Positions 34,593 to 42,570 of a stretch of 64,000 nt of DNA are shown here, one piece after another; within the stretch, counting starts at the first letter, position 1; the number at the start of each line of letters is the position of its first letter. The notes under the pieces are model-generated. The model was not told the DNA's origin. It was given only the letters and a program-made list of their open reading frames with translations, and did no database searches. Source of the stretch: JANPPS01 sp965246835 (GTDB taxonomy: Bacteria; Pseudomonadota; Alphaproteobacteria; Acetobacterales; Acetobacteraceae); contig CBDFFQ010000001.1 in NCBI GenBank assembly GCA_965246835.1, positions 682,001 through 746,000 of the forward strand, read 5' to 3'. Both the position numbers and the translations under genes were made by a program.

Positions 34593-35638
34593 GCGGCATG
34601 ACTTCCGGCCAGATCCCCGCTGGCCACGACGGCCATCTGTATGACCCCAACACGCACGACAACCAGATCGTGGCGATCTACGAAACCAACGAGCGGGCCC
34701 GCGCCGCGCGTGACGCGCTGGTCGCCGCCGGCGTGAGCAACGGCGCCGTGCAGGTGGTGGAGCGGGACGCCTCGATGGCGACCGGCGCCTCCAGCAACGC
34801 CGATCCCGGCTTCTGGGACTCGTTGAAGAGCCTGTTCGCGCCCGATGAAGACATGCACGCCTATGGCCACGCGATGCAGCATGGCCACGCGATGGTCGTG
34901 GTGACCCCGGCCGTCACCGCCGACCGCAGCCACATCATCGAGGTGCTGGAGGGCACCGATCCGATCGATTTCGACTCGAAGCTCGAGGAATGGCGGCAGT
35001 CCGGCTACGAGTATAGCCCGAATACGCTGCACACCCAGACGGCGACGGGCATGGCGACCGGCACCGGCACGGCGATGGGCTCGGTCACGGACAACGCCAT
35101 GGGCGCGGCCGCGCCGATGACGGACCGCACGTCGCTGACCAGCCAGGGCGACCGCGCCATGGGTCTCACGGGCGCGACGGGTGCCACCGGCGCGACCGGG
35201 GCCGACACCATCCAGGTGATGCAGGAGCGCCTGCGCGTCGGCAAGCGCGAGGTGGCCGGCGGCGCCGTGCGCGTGCGCAGCTATGTCGTGGAGCGGCCGG
35301 TCGAGGAGCAAGTGCGCCTGCATGAGGAGCACGTGACGATCGAGCGTCACCCCGTGGACCGCGCCGCCACCGCAGCCGACACCGCCGCGGCGTTCCAGGA
35401 GCGCACCATCGAGGCCCGCGCCACCAGCGAAGAGGCCGTTATCAGCAAGGAGGCCCGCGTGGTCGAAGAGATCGGCATCAAGAAGCAGGCGTCCGACCGG
35501 ACCGAGACCGTGCGGGACACCGTGCGCGAGACGAAGGTCGAGGTCGAGGACACCACCAAGGGCACCCCGACCGGTGCGGCCGCCAGCACGGCCACGCCCG
35601 GCGCCACCAGCAGCGGAATGAACGCGCCGCGCAAGTAA
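34589..35638 (+). CDS. YsnF/AvaK domain protein with general-stress N-terminal domain
   Basis: 349 residues. The N-terminal ~120 residues (NQIVAIYETNERARAARDAL, FWDSLKSLFAPDEDMHAYG, HAMVVVTPAVTADRSHIIEV) resemble the GsiB/17-kDa general stress fold. A low-complexity linker rich in Gly/Ala/Thr (GATGATGATGADT) follows. A DUF2382 domain runs from ~210 (MQERLRVGKREVAGGAVRVR, then EEHVTIERHPVDRAATA). The C-terminal region (residues ~265-335) is acidic and helical, with EEAVISKEARVVEEIGIKKQ. It is the second gene of the DUF2382 pair and ends at a strong terminator. A role in stress tolerance is inferred. Confidence 0.87.
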   Translation: MSGMTSGQIPAGHDGHLYDPNTHDNQIVAIYETNERARAARDALVAAGVSNGAVQVVERDASMATGASSNADPGFWDSLKSLFAPDEDMHAYGHAMQHGHAMVVVTPAVTADRSHIIEVLEGTDPIDFDSKLEEWRQSGYEYSPNTLHTQTATGMATGTGTAMGSVTDNAMGAAAPMTDRTSLTSQGDRAMGLTGATGATGATGADTIQVMQERLRVGKREVAGGAVRVRSYVVERPVEEQVRLHEEHVTIERHPVDRAATAADTAAAFQERTIEARATSEEAVISKEARVVEEIGIKKQASDRTETVRDTVRETKVEVEDTTKGTPTGAAASTATPGATSSGMNAPRK

Positions 35639-35657
35639 GCGCTCCAACACAGAAATG

Positions 35658-35689
35658 GGGCCGCACCGGAAATCCGGTGCGGCCCTTTC
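35658..35689 (+). terminator. Rho-independent terminator after the YsnF pair
   Basis: GGGCCGCACCGG (from 35658) pairs with CCGGTGCGGCCC across an AAAT loop, followed by a short T-run (CTTTCT). It is the clearest terminator in the region and closes the two-gene transcript. Confidence 0.92.
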
Positions 35690-35721
35690 TGCGTTAGGGG
35701 GCTGTATCGGGAGAGCGACGC

Positions 35722-36249
35722 ATGCGTCTGGCCTTGTGTTCGATCCTGATGCTTGCGGCATGCAGCGCTCCCCTTCCCGTCCAGCACTTCGCCGGCACCT
35801 TCCCAGCCTTCGATCCCGTGCGGTTCTTCACCGGGCACGTCGTGTCCTGGGGTGTGATGGAAAACCGGTCCGGGGAGCCCACCAGCGTCGTGACGACGGA
35901 TTGCGTGGGCGAAGCCGATGGCCCCGATGGGCTGCGGATGACCCAGGTGCTGCATGTGGGCGACGATCCCCCGCAGACGCGGCGGTGGCAGATGCGCCGC
36001 GTGGCGCCGGGCCGCTATGAGGCGACGGCCAACGACATGGTGGGCCCCGCGACCGGTGAGGCCGCCGGGCGCGCGTTCCATTGGCGCTGGACCCTGGCGC
36101 TGCAGCCCGGCAACTCGCTCAAGGATGTCACGATGGAGCAGTGGTGGTATCTGCTCGACGATGGCTCGATGATGAACCGCACCGTGGTCAGCAAGCTCGG
36201 GGTGATCGCGGCGGAGGTGACAGAGCATTTTGCCCCCGCTCGACGCTAA
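35722..36249 (+). CDS. DUF3833 family lipoprotein
   Basis: 175 residues. The signal peptide MRLALCSILMLAACSAP ends in a lipobox LAAC, with GGGAGA before the start. The rest is DUF3833-like: FFTGHVVSWGVMENRSGEPT, TQVLHVGDDPPQTRRWQMRR, and LKDVTMEQWWYLLDDGSMMN. DUF3833 proteins are periplasmic lipoproteins of unknown role, with a lipocalin-like fold expected from the pattern of beta strands. It follows the terminator of the YsnF pair. Confidence 0.85.
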   Translation: MRLALCSILMLAACSAPLPVQHFAGTFPAFDPVRFFTGHVVSWGVMENRSGEPTSVVTTDCVGEADGPDGLRMTQVLHVGDDPPQTRRWQMRRVAPGRYEATANDMVGPATGEAAGRAFHWRWTLALQPGNSLKDVTMEQWWYLLDDGSMMNRTVVSKLGVIAAEVTEHFAPARR

Positions 36250-36312
36250 CCGCGCCGTTCCACCTGAACCCGGCCCGGTGTCGCGCGTAAGTTCGTCAAA
36301 CCGGAGATATCG

Positions 36313-36891
36313 ATGACGACACTTCTCAGCCTTCCCGGCCAGGCCTTGCGCGGTGCCCTGCGCGCTGTCCGCCCCGGCAAGTCCTCCCTCGAGACTGCCC
36401 GGCTGGGGCTGGATTTCACGATTGCCGTGCATAGCGACGCCTTCATGACCGGCAGGCCGATGCCGGCCCGGTTCACGGCCGATGGCGCGGGCCGGATGCC
36501 GCCGGTGGCGTGGTCGGGCCTGCCGGACGGCACGGCGTCGGTCGTGCTGCTGGTGCAGGATGCGGACCCGCCTTTGCCGCGGCCGCTCACCCACCTGATC
36601 GTCTATGGCATCCCGCCGGACGTCGACAGCCTGGCCGAAGGGGAGATCCCTCGGCGGCTGGTGGGCCCGGGCCGGCATGGCTATGCCTGCGGGCGCAATG
36701 CCGCGTGGCGGACGGGGTGGCTACCGCCGTCGCCACCGCCCGGCCATGGAGCGCATCGGTATGCGTTCCAGGTATTTGCATTGGATGCCAACCCGGATTT
36801 TACGCGTCCGCCGGGGCGGGCGGCGCTCATGCGCGCGATAAGGCCGCATATCCTGGCGCAGGGACGGCTGATCGGGAGGTACGAACGTTAG
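36313..36891 (+). CDS. YbhB/YbcL family Raf kinase inhibitor-like protein
   Basis: 192 residues, preceded by GGAG. The phosphatidylethanolamine-binding fold is shown by MPARFTADGAGRMPPVAWSG, SVVLLVQDADPPLPRPLTHL, PSPPPGHGAHRYAFQVFALD, and the conserved Asp-Pro-Asp-like and HRY motifs. Bacterial members are soluble and of unknown function. The loop around residue 100 is long. Its 3' end overlaps the convergent AEC transporter gene by 4 bp. Confidence 0.87.
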   Translation: MTTLLSLPGQALRGALRAVRPGKSSLETARLGLDFTIAVHSDAFMTGRPMPARFTADGAGRMPPVAWSGLPDGTASVVLLVQDADPPLPRPLTHLIVYGIPPDVDSLAEGEIPRRLVGPGRHGYACGRNAAWRTGWLPPSPPPGHGAHRYAFQVFALDANPDFTRPPGRAALMRAIRPHILAQGRLIGRYER

Positions 36892-37814
36892 GGCTTGACC
36901 ATCCCGAGCCAGGCCGAGAGCGTCAGCACCGACAAAAGCGTGCTCGCCACCACGGTTCCGGCGGAAGAGGCGGCGAGCGTGCCGGTTTTGCGAGCGAGGA
37001 AGAAGGCGTTGGCCCCGGTCGGCGCACCCGCGGTCACGACCGCCACCGCCGCCGCCAGCGGCCCGGCCCCGGCGAGCGTGACTGCGCCCCATACCAACGC
37101 CGGCAACACCGCCAGCTTCAACACGAGCGCCAGACCGGTTTCGCGGACGGAACCCTGTGTCGCGAAATCCGGTAGGCTGGCGCCCAGGCAGAACAGCGCC
37201 AAGGTGGGGGCCGCAGCACCCAGCATAGCCAGGAGCGCGTGCACTGGCTGCGGCAGTGACAGGCCCGTGACCCGCCAGGCCATCGCGGCCAAGATCGCCA
37301 CGATCACCGGATTGCGCAGCAGAGCCGGGACGGTCCGCAGCGCCTTCACCGCGGGATGCCCGGCGCCGGCGCCGTCAGCCTCGATCAGCACCGTCGCCAG
37401 TGGCAGCAGCACGACGGAATGCAGCGCGATGATCGGCAGCAGGATCGCCACCCCCTCTGCCCCGAACGCCGCCGACACCACGGGCACGCCGAGCATGACC
37501 GTGTTGCCATAGGCGCAGTTGAGCCCCAGCACCGACCCGGCCGCCAACCCGGCGCCCAGCACCCGCCGGCTGACCAGCAACCCGGCGGCAAACACGAGGA
37601 TGCAGCAGCCGAAATACAGCGCCGCAACCTGCAACCCGCCGAGGCTGCGCGCCTCGGCCACGGCGCCGAACAGCAAGGCGGGGATCAGGACGTAGAACGT
37701 GAGGTCGTTGAGCCCGCGCATGCCCGCGGGATCCAGCAGCCGCCGATACCGGGCGCCCGCCCCCATCGCGATCAGCGCAAAGACCGGTGCGACGATCCCG
37801 GCGATGGCACCCAT
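36888..37814 (-). CDS. AEC (auxin efflux carrier) family transporter
   Basis: 308 residues, about ten transmembrane helices. Segments GAIAGIVAPVFALIAMGAGA, RGLNDLTFYVLIPALLFGAV, LGLNCAYGNTVMLGVPVVSA, and LALFCLGASLPDFATQG are typical of the AEC family, which exports organic acids or similar anions. The final loop is short and the last helix ends LSAWLGMVKP. The substrate is unknown. Convergent with the PEBP gene. Confidence 0.9.
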   Translation of the reverse strand: MGAIAGIVAPVFALIAMGAGARYRRLLDPAGMRGLNDLTFYVLIPALLFGAVAEARSLGGLQVAALYFGCCILVFAAGLLVSRRVLGAGLAAGSVLGLNCAYGNTVMLGVPVVSAAFGAEGVAILLPIIALHSVVLLPLATVLIEADGAGAGHPAVKALRTVPALLRNPVIVAILAAMAWRVTGLSLPQPVHALLAMLGAAAPTLALFCLGASLPDFATQGSVRETGLALVLKLAVLPALVWGAVTLAGAGPLAAAVAVVTAGAPTGANAFFLARKTGTLAASSAGTVVASTLLSVLTLSAWLGMVKP

Positions 37815-37819
37815 TTACG

Positions 37820-37880
37820 TTCGTTCGAGTGCAGCGAAGCAGTCCAGGGGCATCAAGCGTGCTCGAAGCCCCCGGACCGC
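37820..37880. repeat. Dispersed GCAGCGAAGCAGTCCAGGGG repeat
   Basis: Arms AGTCCAGGGGC (about 37841) and GCCCCCGGACCG (about 37868) can pair with one mismatch across ~16 nt. The left arm is a degenerate relative of the repeat at 15444-15530. It lies between the AEC gene start and the stop of the ABC binding-protein gene. Confidence 0.5.
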
Positions 37881-37884
37881 CCGA

Positions 37885-38685
37885 CTAAAAGACCGGCAGA
37901 TCGCCGAACGGCTGGCCGAACCACTTGCGCTGCAGCGCCTCCAGCTCGCCATTGTTCTTCACGTAATACACAAACGTGTTGACCCAGCGATGCAGGTTGA
38001 ACTGGTTCTGCCGCATCGTGATCCCGTTCGGCTGGCGCAGCAGCACGAACTTCTTCTCGATCGGCGCGCCCGGATTGGCCCGCATCACGGCGTCGAACGT
38101 CAGCGCAGTCTCCGCCATCGCGTCCACCTGCCCGGTCAGCAGCGCCTGGTAGGTGCTGGGCGTATCGTCGAAGCGCATCATGCGGGCGTTGGTGCCGAGC
38201 GCACCCGTGAGGATCACGTCCTGCACCGTGGCCCGCGGCACACCGATACGCAGGCCCTTCAGGTCCTCGATCTTGGCGATGTCCTTGCCCTTGGGGCCAT
38301 AGACGGTGTTCTCGATCGCGGAATAGGGGATGCTGAACATCACCTGCTTCGCCCGCTCCGGCGTGATGCCGAAGGTCGCGACGATGAGGTCCACCTTGTT
38401 GGTCACCAGGAACGGGATGCGGTTGCTGGCGGTCACCTGCACCAGGTTGACCTTCACGCCCATGTATTTGGCCAGCAGCTTCGCCACCTCGATGTCGTAG
38501 CCATCGGGCTCCTGCTTGTCGTTCAGCAGGCCGAAGGGCGGCAGGTCGATCAGGACGCCGATATTGATCGTGCCGCGGCTCACGATCTCGTCCACCGTTT
38601 GCGCCCGGGCGCGCGGCACACCGAGCACGACGCCGAGCATCAGGGCGACCAGGGCCACGATCAGGTGATGTAGTTTCAGACGCAT
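37885..38685 (-). CDS. Polar amino-acid ABC transporter, periplasmic binding protein
   Basis: 266 residues from the ATG at 38685, which has GGAGG upstream; the longer frame overlaps the permease gene. The signal peptide LHHLIVALVALMLGVVLG ends at ARAQ. The family 3 binding-protein signature is DKQEPDGYDIEVAKLLAKYM, and the beginning TVDEIVSRGTINIGVLIDLP is typical. VDLIVATFGITPERAKQVMF and VQDVILTGALGTNARMMRFD follow. It is the third gene of the leftward permease-permease-binding-protein operon, 29 bp after the inner permease. The ligand is unknown, perhaps a polar or basic amino acid. Confidence 0.92.
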   Translation of the reverse strand: MRLKLHHLIVALVALMLGVVLGVPRARAQTVDEIVSRGTINIGVLIDLPPFGLLNDKQEPDGYDIEVAKLLAKYMGVKVNLVQVTASNRIPFLVTNKVDLIVATFGITPERAKQVMFSIPYSAIENTVYGPKGKDIAKIEDLKGLRIGVPRATVQDVILTGALGTNARMMRFDDTPSTYQALLTGQVDAMAETALTFDAVMRANPGAPIEKKFVLLRQPNGITMRQNQFNLHRWVNTFVYYVKNNGELEALQRKWFGQPFGDLPVF

Positions 38686-38714
38686 TCCCAACTCCTCCAG
38701 CCGATTTTCCGGCG

Positions 38715-39368
38715 TTATCGCTTGTAGGCCACCGCCTGCCGCCGTTCGAGGCGACGGCTCAGCAGCGTCAACGGCCAGCAAAGCAGGAAGTAGATCAGGG
38801 CGACAGTGCCGAAAATCTGAAATGGCCGGAACGTCGCATTATTCAGCAACTGCCCGGCCCGCGTCAGCTCGACGAAGCCGATCACCGCCGCAAGCGATGT
38901 GCCTTTCACCAGATTGACCAGGAAGCCCACGGTCGGCGCCGTCGCAACCCGCAACGCCTGCGGACCCACGATCCGCAGCATGCGGGGGCCGTAATGCAGG
39001 CCGAGCGCCCGCGCCGCCTCGCTCTGGCCAAACGGCACCGCCTGGAGCGAGCCGCGCCAGATCTCACCCAGGAACGCCCCGGCATTCAGGCTCAGCCCCA
39101 GGACGGCCGAGGAAAACGGATCGAGCCCGGCGCCGAAGAAGCCGCTGCCGAAGAAGACCAGCATCAATTGCAGCAGCAACGGCGTGCCCTGGAACACCCG
39201 GATGTAACTTATCGCAACCCATCGCAGCCATCGCCGGTCCGACACCCGCATGAGCGCGATCGCGATGCCGATCAGGCCGCCGCCCAGGAAGGCACAGGCA
39301 GACAACAAGATCGTCCACCGCGCCGCGAACGCCACGAAGACCAGGTCGTTGAAACCGATCTGCCGCAT
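38715..39368 (-). CDS. Polar amino-acid ABC transporter permease
   Basis: 217 residues, 5 transmembrane helices. The EAA loop, which contacts the ATPase, is visible as SEAARALGLHYGPRMLRIVG. RVFQGTPLLLQLMLVFFGSG and GAFLGEIWRGSLQAVPFGQ are hallmarks of HisMQ-type permeases. Its ATG directly follows the stop of the other permease (stop 39371-39369, start 39368-39366). Confidence 0.93.
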   Translation of the reverse strand: MRQIGFNDLVFVAFAARWTILLSACAFLGGGLIGIAIALMRVSDRRWLRWVAISYIRVFQGTPLLLQLMLVFFGSGFFGAGLDPFSSAVLGLSLNAGAFLGEIWRGSLQAVPFGQSEAARALGLHYGPRMLRIVGPQALRVATAPTVGFLVNLVKGTSLAAVIGFVELTRAGQLLNNATFRPFQIFGTVALIYFLLCWPLTLLSRRLERRQAVAYKR

Positions 39369-40040
39369 CTACCGCGCCCCGGCCCGGCCGAACGCGAACC
39401 GCTCGACCGCCGCGAACACGCCGGTGAACGCCATCGACAGCGCAAAATAGATCACGGCCGCCACGATGTAGGGCTCGAATGGCCGGAACGTGCGGCCCTG
39501 GATGTCCTGCGCGACCGACATCAGCTCGTCCGCCGAGATCACCGACACGATCGCGCTGTTCAGCATCAGCAGGATGAACTGGCTGCCCAGGGGCGGCAGC
39601 ACGGCGCGCAACGCCTGCGGCAACACCACGAGCCGGAACGCCTGCAGGTTCCGCAGCCCCAATGCCCGCCCGGCCTCGATCTGGCCATGGCCGATGCTCT
39701 CGATCCCGGCCCGCACGATCTCGATCGTATAGGCGCTGCCGTTCAGCACCATGGCGATGATGGCACAGGCGAAGGTGTCGATCCGCAAGCCCAGCACCGG
39801 CAGGCCGAAGAAGATGACGAACACCTGCACCAGGAACGGCGTGTTGCGGATGAACTCGACATAGGACGCGACGACCCATTGCAGCCAGACCGGGCCGCTG
39901 GTGCGGGCGAGTGCGCCGAACACCGCCACGATCAGGCTCAACACCATCGACAGCGCCGACAGCTCGAGGGTCAGCAGGGTGCCCCACAGGAACTCCTCCC
40001 GCGCGGCCCAGACATCGGCGAATTGGAAGGTGTAGGTCAC
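39369..40040 (-). CDS. Polar amino-acid ABC transporter permease, first gene
   Basis: 223 residues from the GTG at 40040, preceded by GGAGAG; the frame is open to 40406 but that part overlaps gmk and reads as noise. Membrane helices and the EAA loop (GQIEAGRALGLRNLQAFRLV) mark it as HisMQ type, and FIRNTPFLVQVFVIFFGLPV is typical. It is the first gene of the operon. No ATP-binding subunit gene is found beside it or elsewhere in the window. Confidence 0.92.
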   Translation of the reverse strand: MTYTFQFADVWAAREEFLWGTLLTLELSALSMVLSLIVAVFGALARTSGPVWLQWVVASYVEFIRNTPFLVQVFVIFFGLPVLGLRIDTFACAIIAMVLNGSAYTIEIVRAGIESIGHGQIEAGRALGLRNLQAFRLVVLPQALRAVLPPLGSQFILLMLNSAIVSVISADELMSVAQDIQGRTFRPFEPYIVAAVIYFALSMAFTGVFAAVERFAFGRAGAR

Positions 40041-40062
40041 CGATTCTCTCCCCGGCCCGACC

Positions 40063-40707
40063 TCAACAGATAGGGGACGCCCCGTCAAAGCCCGCAACGA
40101 AGCCAGGTAGCCCAATCTGCCGGGCGGTGGCGGAGCGGGCGGCGCGCAGCACGGCGCGGACCTCGGCCACGGCCTCCTCGACTTCATGGTTGACCAGCAC
40201 GTGGTCGAATTCCGGCCAATGCGCCATCTCGCTGCGGGCGGCCTGCATGCGGCGCGCAATCTCCGGCTCCGGATCGCTGGCCCGGCCGCGCAACCGGCTC
40301 TCCAGCACCGCGAGCGAGGGCGGCAGCACGAAGATGCCGATGACATCGCCGGGCAGCGCCGCGCGGAGCTGGCGATAGCCCTGCCAGTCGATGTCGAACA
40401 CCACATCCCGCCCCTCCGCCAGCGCCGTCTCGACCGGCACGCGGGGGGAGCCGTAGCTGCGGCCGAACTTGTGCGCGTATTCGAGCATGAGGCCCTGGTC
40501 GATCATCGCCTGGAAGCCGGCCATGTCCTTGAAATAATAGTGCACCCCGTCCTGCTCGCCGGGGCGCGGGGCACGGGTGGTGACGCTCACGCTGAGCATG
40601 AGGCCGGGCTCGCTGGCGAGCAGCGCACGGGTGATCGTGCTCTTGCCGGCGCCGGACGGGGCGGCCACCACCAGGCACACGCCGCGGCGGGGAATGCTAT
40701 TCGACAT
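40063..40707 (-). CDS. gmk: Guanylate kinase
   Basis: 214 residues. It phosphorylates GMP to GDP, essential for nucleotide supply. The P-loop is VAAPSGAGKSTITRAL, SVTTRAPRPGEQDGVHYYF binds GMP, and LEYAHKFGRSYGSPRVPVE and VFDIDWQGYRQLRAALPG are family segments. It is the last gene of the leftward fab-mltG-yicC-gmk block and overlaps yicC by 11 bp. Confidence 0.97.
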   Translation of the reverse strand: MSNSIPRRGVCLVVAAPSGAGKSTITRALLASEPGLMLSVSVTTRAPRPGEQDGVHYYFKDMAGFQAMIDQGLMLEYAHKFGRSYGSPRVPVETALAEGRDVVFDIDWQGYRQLRAALPGDVIGIFVLPPSLAVLESRLRGRASDPEPEIARRMQAARSEMAHWPEFDHVLVNHEVEEAVAEVRAVLRAARSATARQIGLPGFVAGFDGASPIC

Positions 40708-41572
40708 TCTGGACCTGCTCGCGCATCTGCTCGACCACGGCTTTCAGCGCGAGTCCGGTGCGGGTGAGCGGGATGCTGGCCGATTTGCTGCACAGCGTGT
40801 TGATCTCGCGCACGAACTCCTGCACCAGGAAGTCGAACCGCCGCCCGACCGCGACCCCCTCCGCCAGCAGCGCCCGCGCAGCCTCGATGTGGCTGTGCAA
40901 CCGGTCGAGCTCCTCCCGGATGTCGGAGCGGCTGGCCAGGATCGCCACCTCCTGCGCAATGCGCTCCGCCGGGAGGGCGTGGTCGGCCAACAGTGCCGCG
41001 ACGCTCTCCATCATGCGGGCCTGCTGCTGCGCCGGCTGGTCCGCGGCCAGGGTGCTGGCCTCGCGATGCAGCGCGGCGACCTCATCCAATTGGCCGGACA
41101 GCAGGGTTTGGAGGCGGGCGCCCTCCTCCTGCCGCGCGGCATGGAGTTGGCGGAGGGCGTCGAGGAACCCGGCGCGCAGCGTCTCGAGATCCACGGGCGG
41201 CCCGTCCTCGGCCGAACCGGCCCGCATGACGCCGGGCAGGCCGAGCAGCACGTCGGCGCGCGGCGGAGCGGCGCCCGGGATGCGCAGCGCGATGTCGTCC
41301 GTGAGGCGCAGCAACTCGTCCAGCACGGCGCCGTCGATCACCAGGCGGGACCGGTCCTCCCGCTTCAGGACCAGGTTGGCCGTGACATTGCCGCGCTTCA
41401 GCACGCGCCCGGTGTCTTCCCGCAACCGGGGCTCCAGCGCATCGAGCCCGGCGGGCAGCTTGAAGCGCAGATCGAGGCCGCGGCCGTTCACGCTGCGCAG
41501 CTCCCACGCCCATGTCAGCCCGGGCGCCTGGCCCTCCGCCCGCGAGAAACCGGTCATGGAGGCCAAACTCAT
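40697..41572 (-). CDS. yicC: YicC family endoribonuclease
   Basis: 291 residues. The start LASMTGFSRAEGQAPGLTWA and WELRSVNGRGLDLRFKLPAG are diagnostic, as is the C-terminal RRFDFLVQEFVREINTLCSK. YicC proteins cut RNA and, in E. coli, target the small RNA RyhB. It is neatly placed between mltG (4-bp overlap) and gmk (11-bp overlap), the usual alphaproteobacterial order. Confidence 0.95.
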   Translation of the reverse strand: MSLASMTGFSRAEGQAPGLTWAWELRSVNGRGLDLRFKLPAGLDALEPRLREDTGRVLKRGNVTANLVLKREDRSRLVIDGAVLDELLRLTDDIALRIPGAAPPRADVLLGLPGVMRAGSAEDGPPVDLETLRAGFLDALRQLHAARQEEGARLQTLLSGQLDEVAALHREASTLAADQPAQQQARMMESVAALLADHALPAERIAQEVAILASRSDIREELDRLHSHIEAARALLAEGVAVGRRFDFLVQEFVREINTLCSKSASIPLTRTGLALKAVVEQMREQVQNVE

Positions 41573-42558
41573 GGCCGCGCCGCCGCCCGTGCGCGCTCGA
41601 CGTCACGCCAGCGGGCCACGTTGCGCAGATGCTCCTCCTGTGTGCGGGCGAACACGTGGCCACCGGTGCCATCCGCCACGAAATACAGGTAGTCGCTGGC
41701 GGCGGGCTGGGTCACGGCGCGGAGGGCGGCGGCGCCGGGCATGGCGATGGGGCCGGGCGGGAGGCCGGGGATGCGATAGGTGTTGTAAGGATCATTGCGG
41801 TCCAGCTCGGCGCGGGTGATGCCGTGGTCCAGCACGCCTAGGCCGCCCGAGGCCCCATAGACGACGGTCGGGTCCGATTGCAGCTTCATGCCGCGCCGCA
41901 GCCGGTTCAGGAACACCGCGGCGACGACCGGCCTTTCTTCGGCCTTGGCCGTCTCGCGCTCCACGATGCTGGCGAGCGTCAGCGCCTCCTGCGCGGTGGT
42001 GAGCGGCAGGTCCGGCTGGCGGGCGGCCCAGGCGCGATCCAACGCCCGCGCCATGGCCACCCGGGCGCGCTCGACCACCGCACTGCGCGGCGTGCCCCGG
42101 TCGTAATTGTAGGTCTCCGGCAGCAGGCTGCCCTCTTCTGGCATCACGGTCTCGCCTTCGAGCGCCGGGGCGCGGTCCAACAGGACGGAGACCTGCGCCG
42201 CCGTCAGCCCTTCGGGGATCGTGAACCGGTGCACGATCGGGCGCGCCGTGCGCAGGATGTCCAGCACCTGGTTTGCGCTGACGCCGGCTGGAAACTCGAA
42301 CTCGCCCGCCCTCAGGGCACTCTGGCCGTGGCCGAGCAGGGGGCTCAGGAAAGCGGCCGCGCGCAGGCGCCACGCGCTGCCGATCACGCCGTCCCGCACC
42401 AGCGCCTCCGTGACGGCATCGAACCCGCCGCGTGGCACCAGCACGGCCTTGCGCGCCGCGAGCGGACCCGGCGCATCGAGGCTGCGCCACCCGAAGAACG
42501 CGGCCCCGGCCCCGGCCACCAGCAGCAGCACGATCGTAAGCCAGACCGCGCGCATCAC
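41569..42558 (-). CDS. mltG: Endolytic murein transglycosylase MltG
   Basis: 329 residues. MltG cleaves nascent glycan strands and sets their length. An N-terminal membrane anchor (WLTIVLLLVAGAGAAFFGW) precedes a LysM-like domain with TIPEGLTAAQVSVLL. The catalytic domain has MPEEGSLLPETYNYDRG and LTLASIVERETAKAEERPVV with the active-site Glu, then AAVFLNRLRRGMKLQSDPTV. It is 12 bp after fabF. Confidence 0.95.
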   Translation of the reverse strand: MMRAVWLTIVLLLVAGAGAAFFGWRSLDAPGPLAARKAVLVPRGGFDAVTEALVRDGVIGSAWRLRAAAFLSPLLGHGQSALRAGEFEFPAGVSANQVLDILRTARPIVHRFTIPEGLTAAQVSVLLDRAPALEGETVMPEEGSLLPETYNYDRGTPRSAVVERARVAMARALDRAWAARQPDLPLTTAQEALTLASIVERETAKAEERPVVAAVFLNRLRRGMKLQSDPTVVYGASGGLGVLDHGITRAELDRNDPYNTYRIPGLPPGPIAMPGAAALRAVTQPAASDYLYFVADGTGGHVFARTQEEHLRNVARWRDVERARAAARP

Positions 42559-42570
42559 GCGGCCCCGGCG

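Noticed and set aside
34013..35761. 582-residue open frame opposite the YsnF pair
   Set aside because: Shadow frame; the + strand genes have ribosome-binding sites, domain matches and a terminator.
40041..40406. 122-residue N-terminal extension of the first ABC permease
   Set aside because: It overlaps gmk out of frame and reads as noise; the GTG at 40040 has a good ribosome-binding site.
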